The translations under genes and the position numbers were made by a program. Shown piece after piece: positions 45,916 to 56,890 of a stretch of DNA of 64,000 nt; position 1 is the first letter of the stretch, and every line of letters begins with the position of its first letter. Under the pieces are notes generated by a model. It was given only the letters and a program-made list of their open reading frames with translations, had not been told where the DNA came from and ran no database searches. Source of the stretch: Allacma fusca (lineage: Eukaryota > Arthropoda > Collembola > Symphypleona > Sminthuridae); contig OX359245.1 of assembly GCA_947179485.1 (NCBI GenBank), positions 47,417,067 through 47,481,066 on the forward strand. The letters are read 5' to 3'.

Positions 45916-47967
45916 CCCGTTGCCTCCCAACCTAAATTAGTTACATATATTCCCAAGGTATGGACAGCCTGTCCAATGGAATTTTCCATGCAAGGGTCCA
46001 TCAACAAAGTTACAAAGGAGTTGTCACATGCAGTAACCCAATTTCCTCCAGGCTGCTTTGAAAACTGAAACACCCTTCCACAAATTCCCCGTGTAACCCA
46101 ATAGGTCAACCATCAGGTCAACTAGGTTGACCTGAGGTCAGTTAGTAGATCGTCTGGACCAGTGCTCAGCACGAGTATGGGTAATACTCGGGTAAACGGG
46201 TACGGGTATGGGTACTACCCGGATACCAATTTTGTGCACCCGATCAATTTTGTGCACCCGATCAATTTTGGGTACTACCCGGGTACACTTTGGTAAATAA
46301 AAATTTCGGGTATGGATACGGGTATGGGTACGGGTACACGGATTTCAAAATGGGCATATACCCACCGGGTACGGGTATAATGAGGTCATTTACTATCGTA
46401 CCCACGACTATTGTACCCGAGTATTTGGATACACTGAGAACTGAGACATTTTAATGAATTTTATACTATAATGCCCGTACGTTGGAAACTTCTGGCCTTA
46501 TTTTTGGTGTTTCTGAATACTTATAGCTTAGTGTTAATACTATTTTAACCTTAAAACATACAGTAAATGTATTTTAGACTGTAGCTAAAATATATGTGTT
46601 TAGGGAAACAGGTTTTAGGATGTATAAATGAATAAACACAAACGAGGAAAAATAACAAAATAGAAGAGGAGAATAGGATTCAGCAAAAATTTGTACGGTT
46701 GGTAATATTTTGTTAAATCTGCAAGTATGCAAGTTAATTTTATTTCTAATCAAAAACGCTTCTAGTGTTTCTAATCTTCAATGAAAATATAGAAAATCAA
46801 ATACCGCTCTAGCTAGTCAAAATTACACACTAACAATAAGCTGTCATACATTATTATACATAACATACTATGTACTACATTTAGAGAAATCTGGATATAA
46901 AGTACCCGAGTACGATTACGGGTACGACACTGAGATACCCGCGTATGGGTACAATTTTCGAGTATTTTTCGGGTACGGGTACAATGCGGGTACAGGTACA
47001 TAGTTGGAGATTACATTGCGGGTACGGATATGAAAAATTTGTACCCGGATACTTGGGTATGGGTACGGGTATAGATACCAGATATTACAATACCCGCACT
47101 TCGGGTACGGATACGGGTACCGATTTTTCGTACCCATGCCGAGCACTGGTCTGGACGAAACGTTTTGATAACCCCGCTGTATTCAACCTAAAAATGGTTA
47201 GATTGGGCCACTTTTTTGCTAATAACTGACGCGACCTTTACAGGTCAACTTGGATCAAATAAGGTTAGACAGTGTAAATGACGAATAATGTCTGCTTTCC
47301 CCTCCAAACATATCCTCATTCAAGACCGTGATCCTGGATGTCAACTAGGTTATCAGGAGGTCAAACACTACATGGAAAATAAATCGGAAACAAATACCGA
47401 GTAGAGAAAAAAAGAGTATGATGAGGTCAACGTCAAAATCGTCATTTTATAGCGTGGTGCCCCTCAATATTTGTCAATAGGACACAATTACCACCAGTGC
47501 CTCCTATAAATAAAACTGAAACTCTCAGATGGCTTTTATTTGGGAGAATTCCACTCGTTTTTATCGTGACCTCAAGTTGACCTATGTGACCTGCAAAGGT
47601 GATAGGGACAATCTTTGGTATCCCTGCTACACATGTGTACCACTTTGAGCCTTACCAGTGGCTTCAAAATAATAGAAATTGCCTTTTCATTTCGTAGAAA
47701 TATTTTGATGGCCCCTATGCAATTGCATGGACCGCTTATCTAGCATTGAAAATGGCGGAAATATAAGGATTTTAATTTTTTATAATTTTATTGCAGCTTT
47801 GTTTATAAACCTGGAATGTTGAAAATTTTTAAAACAGCAGAAAACACTTCCGGAAACGAATACATTTTTTTTCAAATCTGTAGGTTTAACTGGAGTTTAA
47901 AAAAATAATAGTATTCCTCAAATTTTTCCATTTTGGACAGGCTGGGCATAGGTTGGGAGCAGTAGGG
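45916..47967. mobile_element. piggyBac-like non-autonomous element containing a nested hAT-like element
   Basis: Ends CCCGTTGCCTCCCAACCTA and TAGGTTGGGAGCAGTAGGG are imperfect inverses starting with CCC, flanked by TTAA on both sides, as known for piggyBac. Interior parts are rich in GGTCA words, including an AGGTCAAC-TAG-GTTGACCT palindrome near 46120. Without the nested element it is about 1.05 kb. No transposase. Confidence 0.82.
46160..47148. mobile_element. hAT-like element, GGGTAC family, nested copy, perfect 8-bp target duplication
   Basis: Ends CAGTGCTCAGCACG and GCCGAGCACTG. GTCTGGAC at 46152-46159 and 47149-47156. About 80-85% like 44363-45367 by eye, in the same orientation. Non-coding. 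Confidence 0.93.
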
Positions 47968-48620
47968 TTAAATAAACCACGTCATTATCATTTTATAAAT
48001 CATCATCGTCTCTTTAGTAGTAACCAGGGGCGTTTCAAACTGTTTAAATAAGCGTAATTTATTGAAATTTTAATACACTTCAAAGTTCAATTTTAATGAT
48101 TTTGATCGTCTTTAGTTTTTGTTAAATTAATTTGAAATAACGATAATCCCTTGCTGGTATTTAAGTCATAGTTAATAATTGAAACTGTCCTAATTAACGT
48201 TAGATTGTAAAAGTAAATCGTCTCTCCAAACTGAAGCTGATCCTTTTTTCGCATGGGAAAGTCATATCGGATCCGTCCAAGAATAAACTTAGTAAATCCA
48301 AATTATAGCGCAAGAAGTCAACCAAATTTCATCAGCTTTTACCAAACAGAAAAGTTTGAAATGGTAATTTTGATTTAAATCAGGGATTTATTTCCAAAAC
48401 CTGATGGGATTTAAACGCGTTCTGTGGGGATTAAATCTATTCATTTACAACAGCTATTGAGCTTCATATGTTCCCGGGAGCCCGGGAGGATTTTTGATGA
48501 AATTGTATCACTTACGGAGAAAAAAATTTGTAGCAAATTTCATTGCAGATTTTTTAGAATTCACTTCATCCACCTCCTCCCAGGTCAATATTTCAAGTTT
48601 AAGAAGTGTCAAGTAAAGTT

Positions 48621-49369
48621 GGTGTTTTCCAAAATAATAATTTGAAAATTTTATTCAGTTACAATTTCGGACCTAATTTGGGAAGCATAAAATGGATTTC
48701 TAAGCTGCTTTATTATTTATAATTATGATTCTAAGGTAAAAAATATGGGCATAAAAAACAAAAACTGTAAATAAATAATAAATAATTCGTAATTCAAATT
48801 TAGACGAAAAAAAAAACAGATTTGCTGCAATATAGACAACTGAATATTTTTGACGAACTATTTTATATATCAGTGAGAGGAATTGATGTTTGCTAACACC
48901 TTGCAATAAAACTTGAACTTAAATTTTCGTTCAATAAATAGCCACTTTTTACATTGCAACAATCGAGTGAGTCCTATCAATATTGTATTTTAAAAGAAAC
49001 GAAAATTAAAAATAATGTATGTTGTGACGAGGTGACGACACTGAATGGTTACATGGTCACTTTTATTACGGAATTTTAAGTGATAAGGGAAATTTTGCCG
49101 AGGTTTTGGACTTAGTTCTGTGCTAAATAATTCCAGAGTATTCCTAACTCCGTGAATGTGAATCTGTCATAAATTAATTGTTATACAAAACTTTGTTGGA
49201 CTGTTCACTTCACCCCAAAGGGAAACTAAATTTTTAATTGTGAATCAGAAGATTTTTGGACTATTTTAGAAAGCTAAGTGCTTGGATAAAATGTTGTAAA
49301 TAGAGTCACATATATGTATACAACAACGTTTATTTGTTTTTTATGAAAAAATAAATATGTCACTACGTT
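48621..49369. other. AT-rich DNA with one decayed coding segment
   Basis: 49180-49290 is a decayed copy of the segment at 37230-37330 (TTTGTTGGACTGTTCACTTC, then TTTTTGGACTATTTTAGAAA). No other feature. Confidence 0.4.
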
Positions 49370-49800
49370 AAAAGACATCGTAATGACCGGGAAAATGGAG
49401 AGGTAGTTTTTAAAAAGCTTTGCCTTCAAGCGCGAGAATGAGAAAAATGCAGGGAATTGATTAAGAATTTCTATTGTTAGCATTTATCTTGGATGACATT
49501 ACCTTCATAAAAATAGTATTTCGGCATACCTCTCGCTCTAAGTTTTTGGGAATTCACTTGAGTCCAAAACTTTAGAAACTCGAGAATAATCTTCTGAAGG
49601 CAAAAATTGAGACTTTTGAATTTTAAAACTTGAACTTCAATTTAATCAGTTGTTTAGCATTGGAAACTTTTTATCCAAATTCTTTCTCTTTTATTGCATG
49701 TTAAAAAACTGTGTACACAAGAAATGAATCTTGACTCACAAATAATTTTTACAGGTAATTCACTTAGCTCGAACGTAAGTCCTGTGAGTAGTCAAAGTGT
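49370..49800 (+). repeat. Dispersed repeat block, paralogous to 3530-3970
   Basis: Same marker order as 3530-3970, more decayed. Confidence 0.55.
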
Positions 49801-49904
49801 TGAGTTGCCACACCGCTTAAGATGTATATTTGCGTCGGTGTGTCAAAAATGACTAATCTATGTCAATAATATTTTTTTTTAATATATGTTATCCAACACT
49901 TGGA

Positions 49905-50145
49905 CCAGACCAGATACAGTTGGTCCAGCTCCAGGAACAGACCAGACCATGGTCCAAAAAGTATGCAAAATGAAAAATTATGAGGTAACGAAATCCCATG
50001 TAATGAATTAAAAATGTCATTTCTAGTGATAAAACAAAAATTTCAGTGGATAAAATGTGACTGTTGGTCTGAACTGGTCTGAGCTTCGGACCAGACCAGT
50101 TTCATAAAATCTGGATCAGACCAGACCATTGGCATTACTATTGTA
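49905..50145. mobile_element. GGTCC/CAGACCAG word-rich fragment
   Basis: GGACCAGACCAG, TGGTCCAG and CAGACCAGACC words are inverted across a short AT-rich centre, as in the elements at 2277 and 35215, but their TAGGAGTGGG ends are absent. It could be a related small element or a truncated one. Confidence 0.45.
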
Positions 50146-50571
50146 CAACAGGGTTCTAGCAAAAGCATGACTCTTTAAAGCCTAATCTATTAATTCTGCC
50201 TCAAGAAGCCTGAAACAGGAATTTGACTTAGGAAACTGATATTGACCTAAATGAATCCCCTTTGGAAATTTCTACAAAAGCTTATATGAACGATAAACCG
50301 TTCAAAAAGAATCCACGACCAAAACTTATTTTAGCAGGTGGATTCGAAAATATTGAGAAAAATTTGAAAATACAGAAATCAAACAGTAATCTGTCCATAT
50401 ATGATCTCTTTGGATTCCTTAGAGAGCCCTTTAAAAGTGTTATTATATTTGTGTAATTATTACGTTTTACCAATTTGACTCTCAGATTCGGCAAAGAATG
50501 CTCTGCCATTGTCAGTCAGTAGTAAATCTGATAGTGTAGTTACGCATGCATAAAAGCGACCTATTAAAAAT

Positions 50572-50925
50572 ATGTTTTTTTATGAAATTTGCAGGATTTG
50601 GCAAATTTTTCCCCAAATGAACGATGAACCGATTGAAATGATGTGTCAAATGGACTCTTATATTGAGCCTTCACGGACCAAAAAGAAGATTCGAAAGGTT
50701 CAATGCCGGTTTTGCCTTTTATCATTTCAACCCGGGAATTGTCTCATCGAGCACGAAAGGGTTCATACCAGTCAAAGGCCTTACAAATGTTCCACCTGCG
50801 GCCGTTCTTTTGGCCGCAATTATGCTTTTACCCTGCACTTGAGGCTCAACACAGGAGAGGAGAGAAGCCAAATGCGTCCAGTTTGTGGAAAACGTTTCCC
50901 AGACATTCATCCTTCAAACAGTTAA
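50572..50925 (+). pseudogene. Decayed C2H2 zinc-finger exon
   Basis: The frame follows an acceptor-like TTTGCAG (ends at 50594) and stops at 50923-50925. Finger 1 is complete (CRFC, 12 residues, HERVH), followed by the linker-like TSQRPYKC. Finger 2 keeps CSTC and one His, but its last His is replaced (HLRLN). Finger 3 keeps only CGKRF and lacks a proper first Cys pair and His pair. C2H2 fingers in tandem bind DNA or RNA in established cases. The loss of ligands in two of three fingers indicates decay or a recent frameshift at the end. Upstream exons were not found. It may be a retrocopy or a remote exon of a longer gene; AT-rich repeat surrounds it. Confidence 0.6.
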
Positions 50926-51003
50926 AATTATCCCGAAACACTTCTCTCCCGAGTTTAAAAATGTTCTTGCTATTTAAACTTGCATTTTAACCTTAACATT
51001 TAA

Positions 51004-51524
51004 CCCTTTACAGGCCAAGAAAATGTAGCTGCACGATAGGTCAACCCCTGGCCAGAGTGGCCAGGCTCCTTACATAGCATATATATAGGCAAAGGGCTCG
51101 TCACATATTACATACAATTGGTCTGTTTCGACAAAGGCGCAGATTTGTAACACCCATGTGTGGCGAGTAGAAGAAACCTCTATGTACTTCAAGTATTACA
51201 TTGCTTATCTAGCAAGTAGTAGTAATAATAGTACATTTCTAATAAGCAAGTAGTGTTTACATGGCCCCTGTGTTTAATATACGGCCATATACATGGCATT
51301 GAAAATGGCCGTCACTTTCTTTTTCTCTAAAATATAAAAAATTCCAGCAGACACAGTAATTAAGTTTTTTAGCTACAATTTTTAGAGTTCATTCATAAAA
51401 TTATGGGGAACGATTAAAAAAATTCCTTAGATTCTAGTTAACAGTTTTACTTTGTCATTTTGTTAACTTTACTCTAAAAAATGTATGCTTTGGTCAGCGT
51501 GGCCGGGGGTTGGCCTGTATAGGG
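51004..51524. mobile_element. piggyBac-like non-autonomous element (521 bp)
   Basis: Ends CCCTTTACAGGCCAA and TTGGCCTGTATAGGG, flanked by TTAA at 51000-51003 and 51525-51528. The inner segment CATGGCCCCTGTG ... GCATTGAAAATGGC resembles 47708-47755 in the larger element at 45916, so the two are related. Non-coding. Confidence 0.88.
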
Positions 51525-51528
51525 TTAA

Positions 51529-52133
51529 GCTTGTCTTGCAGTTTAATTGTCAACGGTGATTTGTAAAATTAAAATTTTCCAGTGAAATCTAACTATACAT
51601 GTATTTTTTGTACTGGATTATTTTTATTCCCTATAAGAATGATAAGTTTTTCTAGTCCATCGGAACTGACCAACAGAGTATTCACGATCACAATTTACGA
51701 TATCGTACACATATTACGATTTCGTAATTTTGACTAATTGTTTTTGCTATAAAAGACCAAAGGTCTGAGTTACTCACCACAGAGTTGGCTCAACTCATTC
51801 CCTATTTGATTTTCACCATTTAGAAAAACAGAAATTAATAACAAACTTGATGGACTACAAATTTTCAAGGGTGAAGTTCTAGATTTTTACCCAAATTTTC
51901 CAAAAATATTTGATTCCATATTTTTGTGGAATTATTCTGGGATTTTTTTTTAATCGTCATTGATTGTTTTTAGATGCCATTAAAATTATATTAATAGGAT
52001 TTTTAAAAAATGTTCAGAGAAATCAGAACTTGACTGTGAAGAATCCGATAAAGGAATAAAATAAAGGAATTAAAAACTTACAATTAAGTGCTTGTTGACT
52101 TCGTGTATAGCACAAGAGATTCGGAGCGATCCC
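51529..52133. other. AT-rich DNA without a supported gene
   Basis: Nothing recognisable. It may contain the 3' untranslated part of the minus-strand prediction at 52134. Confidence 0.35.
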
Positions 52134-52432
52134 TTACTGTATTTCCTCGCCATTCTGTTTCTTTAGTAGGGTCAACTCAATGTTTAGAACGTAGCACTGA
52201 AACACGTAGTCTTCAATAGGAACGATGGACAGGTGCATGTTGCATCTCCAAGGGAAAACGTAAACTAAGGTCAGAGGCTCCAAGGTACAGGCTTCTGTGA
52301 AGTGGAGTAGAAAAAGTGAAAGGGAACACTTAATGTTTTGGGACACTTTTAAAGCGTCCATGCGTTCTACTCACGCATGGCAGGAGCAACTTCCACATTA
52401 GAACCTTTTCCAGAAGAAGCAGGATTTGACAT
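52134..52432 (-). CDS. Predicted two-exon small protein of unknown function
   Basis: Exon 1 is 52432-52375 (MSNPASSGKGSNVEVAPAM) and ends at a strong donor GTGAGT. The 80-bp intron 52374-52295 ends in a pyrimidine-rich acceptor (CTTTTTCTACTCCACTTCACAG type). Exon 2 is 52294-52134 and joins in frame to give 72 residues, ending KKQNGEEIQ before TAA. Local GC is higher than in the flanks. The second exon has alternating hydrophobic residues and Cys (VYVFPWRCNMHLS, YVFQCYVLNIELTLL), possibly beta-strands, with no membrane span. Another reading has a donor GTAAGG overlapping the stop, with further exons. Family unknown. Support is splice signals and frame only. Confidence 0.4.
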
Positions 52433-52599
52433 ATGTATGTACAGAACACTCTATACAGCACACTCCTGCCATTCGTGCTTCCTTTTTAACTGAACCTGCG
52501 AAATACATTTCGCCAGGGTTGCCATAAATAAGCGAAGGATTTCTTATGTATGTCTTTTCTACTGTAATGCGTATTTTCATTTAAGGGGGATGTATATAA

Positions 52600-53320
52600 A
52601 AATAAGCATTATATTCCTACCGATGGATGCAGTTTAGGGTTTAAGGGAATGTATCTTCTTAACTATAATGACCCATGGGAAAACATCACACTTACGTTAA
52701 GGATATGACTCTGATCCCAGTTAATCTCATCTGGGAGGAATTTGAAGCTGACAATTGCCCCACGTTGGCCGGGAGGCAAAAAATATTTATTATTTAAGTA
52801 ATTAACTCTATCTCTTATATTGTTAACTCATAATAAAATATTGTTGCAAAATTAAATAACGGCGAGATAAACAGTTACTCGAACGTCACTAATTGTTTTC
52901 ATAAAAGAGGAAAAATAGAAGCGAATAAAACTTACAATTAGCTTGCAGGGGTCGGATTTAGACGTAAAAAATCAGTTCCCGGACTTAAAACCCAAGTTTA
53001 CAAAAATATTGTGGTTGTTTTTAAAAGTTTCACGCCTTATAAGATTTTGAATTTGATTTTTCATTCCTAGAAATTTGACGAAATTGAACTGTACTTCTGA
53101 ATTGCAATGAAGAGCCGAAGAGCATACGATAAATCTAGAATTCAGATTTGGTCATTTGAAATCCTAAAATTAGAAGGTTTGTAATTATTAAATTTTAGTA
53201 TTGGTTCACAAAGTACAGACGTTTGTTTAAGTTCGTTTAGCAAACGCATTTAAACTACGACTGTGTAGTCAATAAAACTTAACTTTGACTGAACCTGTCG
53301 GCAGGATCAAATAATTGATA
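52600..53320. other. AT-rich DNA without a supported gene
   Basis: 53100-53200 resembles 23270-23350 (AGAGC.AA.GAGCATACGATAA.TCT.GAATTCAGATTT). Otherwise nothing. Confidence 0.4.
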
Positions 53321-53930
53321 TGGCGTGAAAGCTGTAAATCCGTAAAGATTAAATGAGGTGAGATTGGTATTCAGAAAAACTAGTTTTATGACAATTCATA
53401 AGCGTCGCTTTATATTTGTAGGTTTTAAAACCAATTTTGTTCACATAGTTGGATGGAGCTAGACTCGAATGAATTCCCATTAAAGTTTCTGCAAACTAAG
53501 CTTCCCGAAAAAAATCCGTGATCTCCCGGATTGTCCATGAAAAATTGAAGATCAGAAATTCCGTCATTCTGCATCTTTCTGCGTTGTTAATGAAGCTGAA
53601 TTTCTTTATGCTTTTTGGTCATGTTCACATTTTTTCCCTTAGTTACTTACCTTAAGTTACCGCAGTTTAAAAATCCATGTTATGTTTTGCAAATTAGGCT
53701 CGAAACTGTGTCAAAATAATGTTTAAATTTATATTTCGAAAAACCAACTTTGCTTGACACTTCTTGATCCTGTGAGCTCAAATATTGATCCAAATCAATA
53801 CAAGGAATTCTAGAAAATACGTGGTAACATTTGCCACAAACATCGGGGTGAATCAAATATTCAGTAAGACATACCCCTTTGCGGACTTAAGGTGAACATA
53901 ATAATTATGGTATTATGGTATAATGTGTTT
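53321..53930 (+). repeat. Dispersed repeat copy, hub at 53321
   Basis: TGGCGTGAAAGCTGTAAATCC, then the same marker order as 23516-24420. Ends in a hub-tail segment from 53930 (GTGTTTGACCCGGCATGTTTC). Confidence 0.7.
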
Positions 53931-54129
53931 GACCCGGCATGTTTCTAACTGCCTGCAAGATATGCGTAATTTGTTTCAATTTTAATTAAATTAAATTTTA
54001 TTGATTTTGATCCACTTTATTTTTGAGTAAATGAAATTACAGTTACGATAATTATCTCTTGCTGGTATTTAATTCACATCAGTTAATATTTCTAATTGTA
54101 TTAATTCCGAGTCCGGTAAAAAGTCCAAG

Positions 54130-54450
54130 TAATGAACGTTTTAGTTTAGTTTTCCTCTTTTAATCCTCAATTGTAACGACTTTGGTAGAACTTATTGCCT
54201 AGTAGAACAATTTAGTATGAAGTTAGATTTCTGACAAAACAAACGAGAAACTTAAATTAGAAAATTAAAAACTCAAATTCTGTCTATAAGTTTTTGTAAA
54301 AATTCGAATGATTTAAACTGGTTTGAAAGCTTCAATTCTAAAACAAATCAATTTCGAGAATCTCAAAGAGAAATTACTGTCGAAGGGTAAATTAAATATT
54401 TTGTAAGACGGTTTCCCTTTTTCTGGTTTAATGAGAGACGAATTTTTGTG
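54130..54450 (+). pseudogene. Decayed coding segment of the dispersed repeat
   Basis: Matches 19430-19700 module by module: TTTCCTCTTTTA, then TCTGACAAAACAAACGAGAAACTT, then AAACAAATCAATTTCGA and GTCGAAGGGTAAATTAAAT. Stops in all frames. Confidence 0.45.
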
Positions 54451-56640
54451 AAATTTGGGGCATTTACAAACTATTATAATCATCAATTATTAATTGCCGT
54501 GTACAATTTTCAATTAGCTTACTTCAACTGTTTAGTATTGAATTAGCAAATTATTTATCACCTAAGGTTTAAGGGACATTCCTACTAAGAAGAAATACAT
54601 TGAGTGGAGTCTAAAGAGTAGTTGTCTTAATTTTGTTTATTTTTAAAAAGCATAATTGACAGCAGTCACAGGTTTGTAGCTCTGTGAAAAAAGGAAATTT
54701 CTTTCGGTGTTTTCACAACAAATTAAAACGCTATTGCTGGAATCTTTAAATGCAATAGCAAATCACTATTTTGACATTTATCTTCCTGCCAACAAACAAC
54801 ACACATTAGTCGAACATCAGCTGTTTTCATCTAATTATTGAAAAATAATTAATGTCATTTGCATTTAGAATTTTTATAAATAATAATTTAAAATTATTAT
54901 TATTCACAAGTGAGTTGCATATTTTTAGGATAATGGGTTCCCACTCTTCATTGAGCATGTTGATGAGATCATTGATGATTGCTTCCATGTAATTTTGTTT
55001 GCATTCTCATTCTCTCTGAATTGAGCCAGGAAAAGAAAAATGTTATTAGTGTTGATTTTTAAAATGACAACTTCTTACTGGACCATATACTTAACAACTT
55101 AACCTCGCTGAATTCTCACCCATATCGTAAGTGAACATGCCCTGAAGTTTGCTAATTATTTATCTGATTTGATAATAAATTTAAAATATCCTATTTAAAA
55201 ATCCTATTGATTTGGTAGATATGATTGTGAATTTGACCGCAAATATTTGTTCGACTTTTTACTTCACCCCAAATAATTTCAATTGGGAATCAGAGGATTT
55301 TCAGAATATTTTAAAAAGCTAAGTTCCGTGGTTAAAACATTTTCAAAAATATGTAATTCGACATGTAATTGTGGATACAGGATGAATTTCCAGATTTTGA
55401 TCGAAATCGGATGTGGGATTTGTTTTAAATTTGTTTTATAAAGTTTTCAAATGATACCAACCCTCGCAAACCCCGTTAACGGAAGTGTTATTAACTGTAA
55501 ATATTTTGCTGGTAATTTCTTAACGTTGGATCTACTGATAAAACATATTTTCCTCCGATTTCGATAATCCTAATAATTCCTCCGACGTCGTATAATGTAC
55601 ATTAGGTGGCTAGACAAGAAGCTGGAGAATAGGTACGTTGGCGCCGAATCAAAAGTATTTTCACAATTTTTGTTTCCATTCCGACAAAATAACTGATTTT
55701 TAGAGCTATGCAAAATACCTGGTCTATGCCTCGAAAATGCCTTAGAAACAAAGTAAAAATAGGTCTTTTAACTCGAATGGTTAATATTTTGAGTGAATTT
55801 TCCCACACATATAGTAATGTAAACGGAATTATTTTTGCAATTGTAGTTTTTAATTGACAAATATTATTATACCTTGCAAAGGATTATTAACGCTTGAGTA
55901 ATTTATACCGCTGGCTACATTATTATAAAAATGTACGTTAAACCAGTGTTATATTCATATATCCGATGTTAAAATTATCGAAACAACCAAATTGCGTGTG
56001 CACCAGTAGAATTTCTTGTGTGGCGTTAGTTTAGAAATATTTGAAAAAAATTCCACAGGACAGTTATAACTAGTAATTTTATTAATTATAAATAAAACCT
56101 CCAGCAATACATTTCATTTCTCGTATTTTCCAGACAATTGTCATTTACTGCTAGATTGTAGGGAATGGACTAGAGCACGATACTTTTTTCGGGGTATTTG
56201 TCAACACATCCACCGGAAATTTAAGTTGAAGTAAATTTGAACTTAAGTCCAATTTTTTGTATATACAGCCAATAAATTTTGTTCGTAAGTGTTACAACAT
56301 ATCATGTAAGTAGTTTAACACCACCTGCAATTGTACTTATAAAATGTACACTTGAGTGACCTATAAAGCTTTGAATGAATAGTTTTGCAGCAAATGTTTT
56401 TCAAATTTTGATCCAACATTTTTTGTAGGCAATGTAAAATATGTAACGTTTTTCCAAAATTAGCTTCGACGCTTATTTGTACAAAATGTAGAGGTTTTCT
56501 GAAGAGTTCCATAGATCCCTACTTGGAAAGTTATGGGCATGGCCTGCAAGAACAGAAAGCAAGTCTGGGGAAATTTTATCTAAAGTAGCTGGCAAAAGTA
56601 AAATAGAATTTATGACAGCCTAGCTAGTGTTTCTGTCGGT
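54451..56640. repeat. Degenerate dispersed repeat, hub variant TGGCGTT at 56021
   Basis: 55205-55325 resembles the coding segment at 37192. 55620-55760 resembles 445-590. 56010-56310 resembles 36515-36790. No supported gene; the minus-strand frames at 55602-55808 and 56315-56512 lack domains. Confidence 0.5.
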
Positions 56641-56649
56641 GCAAGTATT

Positions 56650-56890
56650 GGGAATAACTGAACTTGCAATTACAATTATAATTGATAATGCAAGTACCAG
56701 TAATGCCGTAACTGGTACATGTGGCAATTTAATTATGCAAAAATAATGCCGAAGTTGAACTTGTAATTAGTTCATAAGTTACTTGCAATTGGTAAAGCAA
56801 TTGCAAAAACATTTGGAAGTAATTGCACGGATAAGTACAATTGCAAGTGCAATTGCAATTTGTAATTGCAAGTTAACTGATACACAGTAT
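56650..56890. mobile_element. Small palindromic element, ACTTGCAATTACAA word family
   Basis: ACTGAACTTGCAATTACAA near 56666 is mirrored by the inverse TTGTAATTGCAAGTTAACTG near 56862, and GCAATTGCAA words fill the space. The build resembles the word-rich hAT-like elements, but exact ends and a target duplication were not found. Confidence 0.45.

Larger units (their letters stand above)
45894..48620 (+). repeat. Hub block copy split by a piggyBac-like insertion
   Basis: The hub TGGCGTGAAAGCGAAGCC ends at TTAA (45912-45915) and the repeat continues after the second TTAA (47968-47971) with ATAAACCACGTCATTATCATT. It is collinear with 14796-15092 and 4412-5000. Confidence 0.75.

Noticed and set aside
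44365..47229. ORFs rich in Tyr, Pro, Gly and Thr (YPYP, GYGYGYE types)
   Set aside because: Translations of GGGTAC/GTACCC word arrays in hAT-like ends.
8315..53330. Hub motif as a tRNA or SINE promoter box
   Set aside because: No A-box/B-box pair at proper spacing and no cloverleaf around it that I could build.
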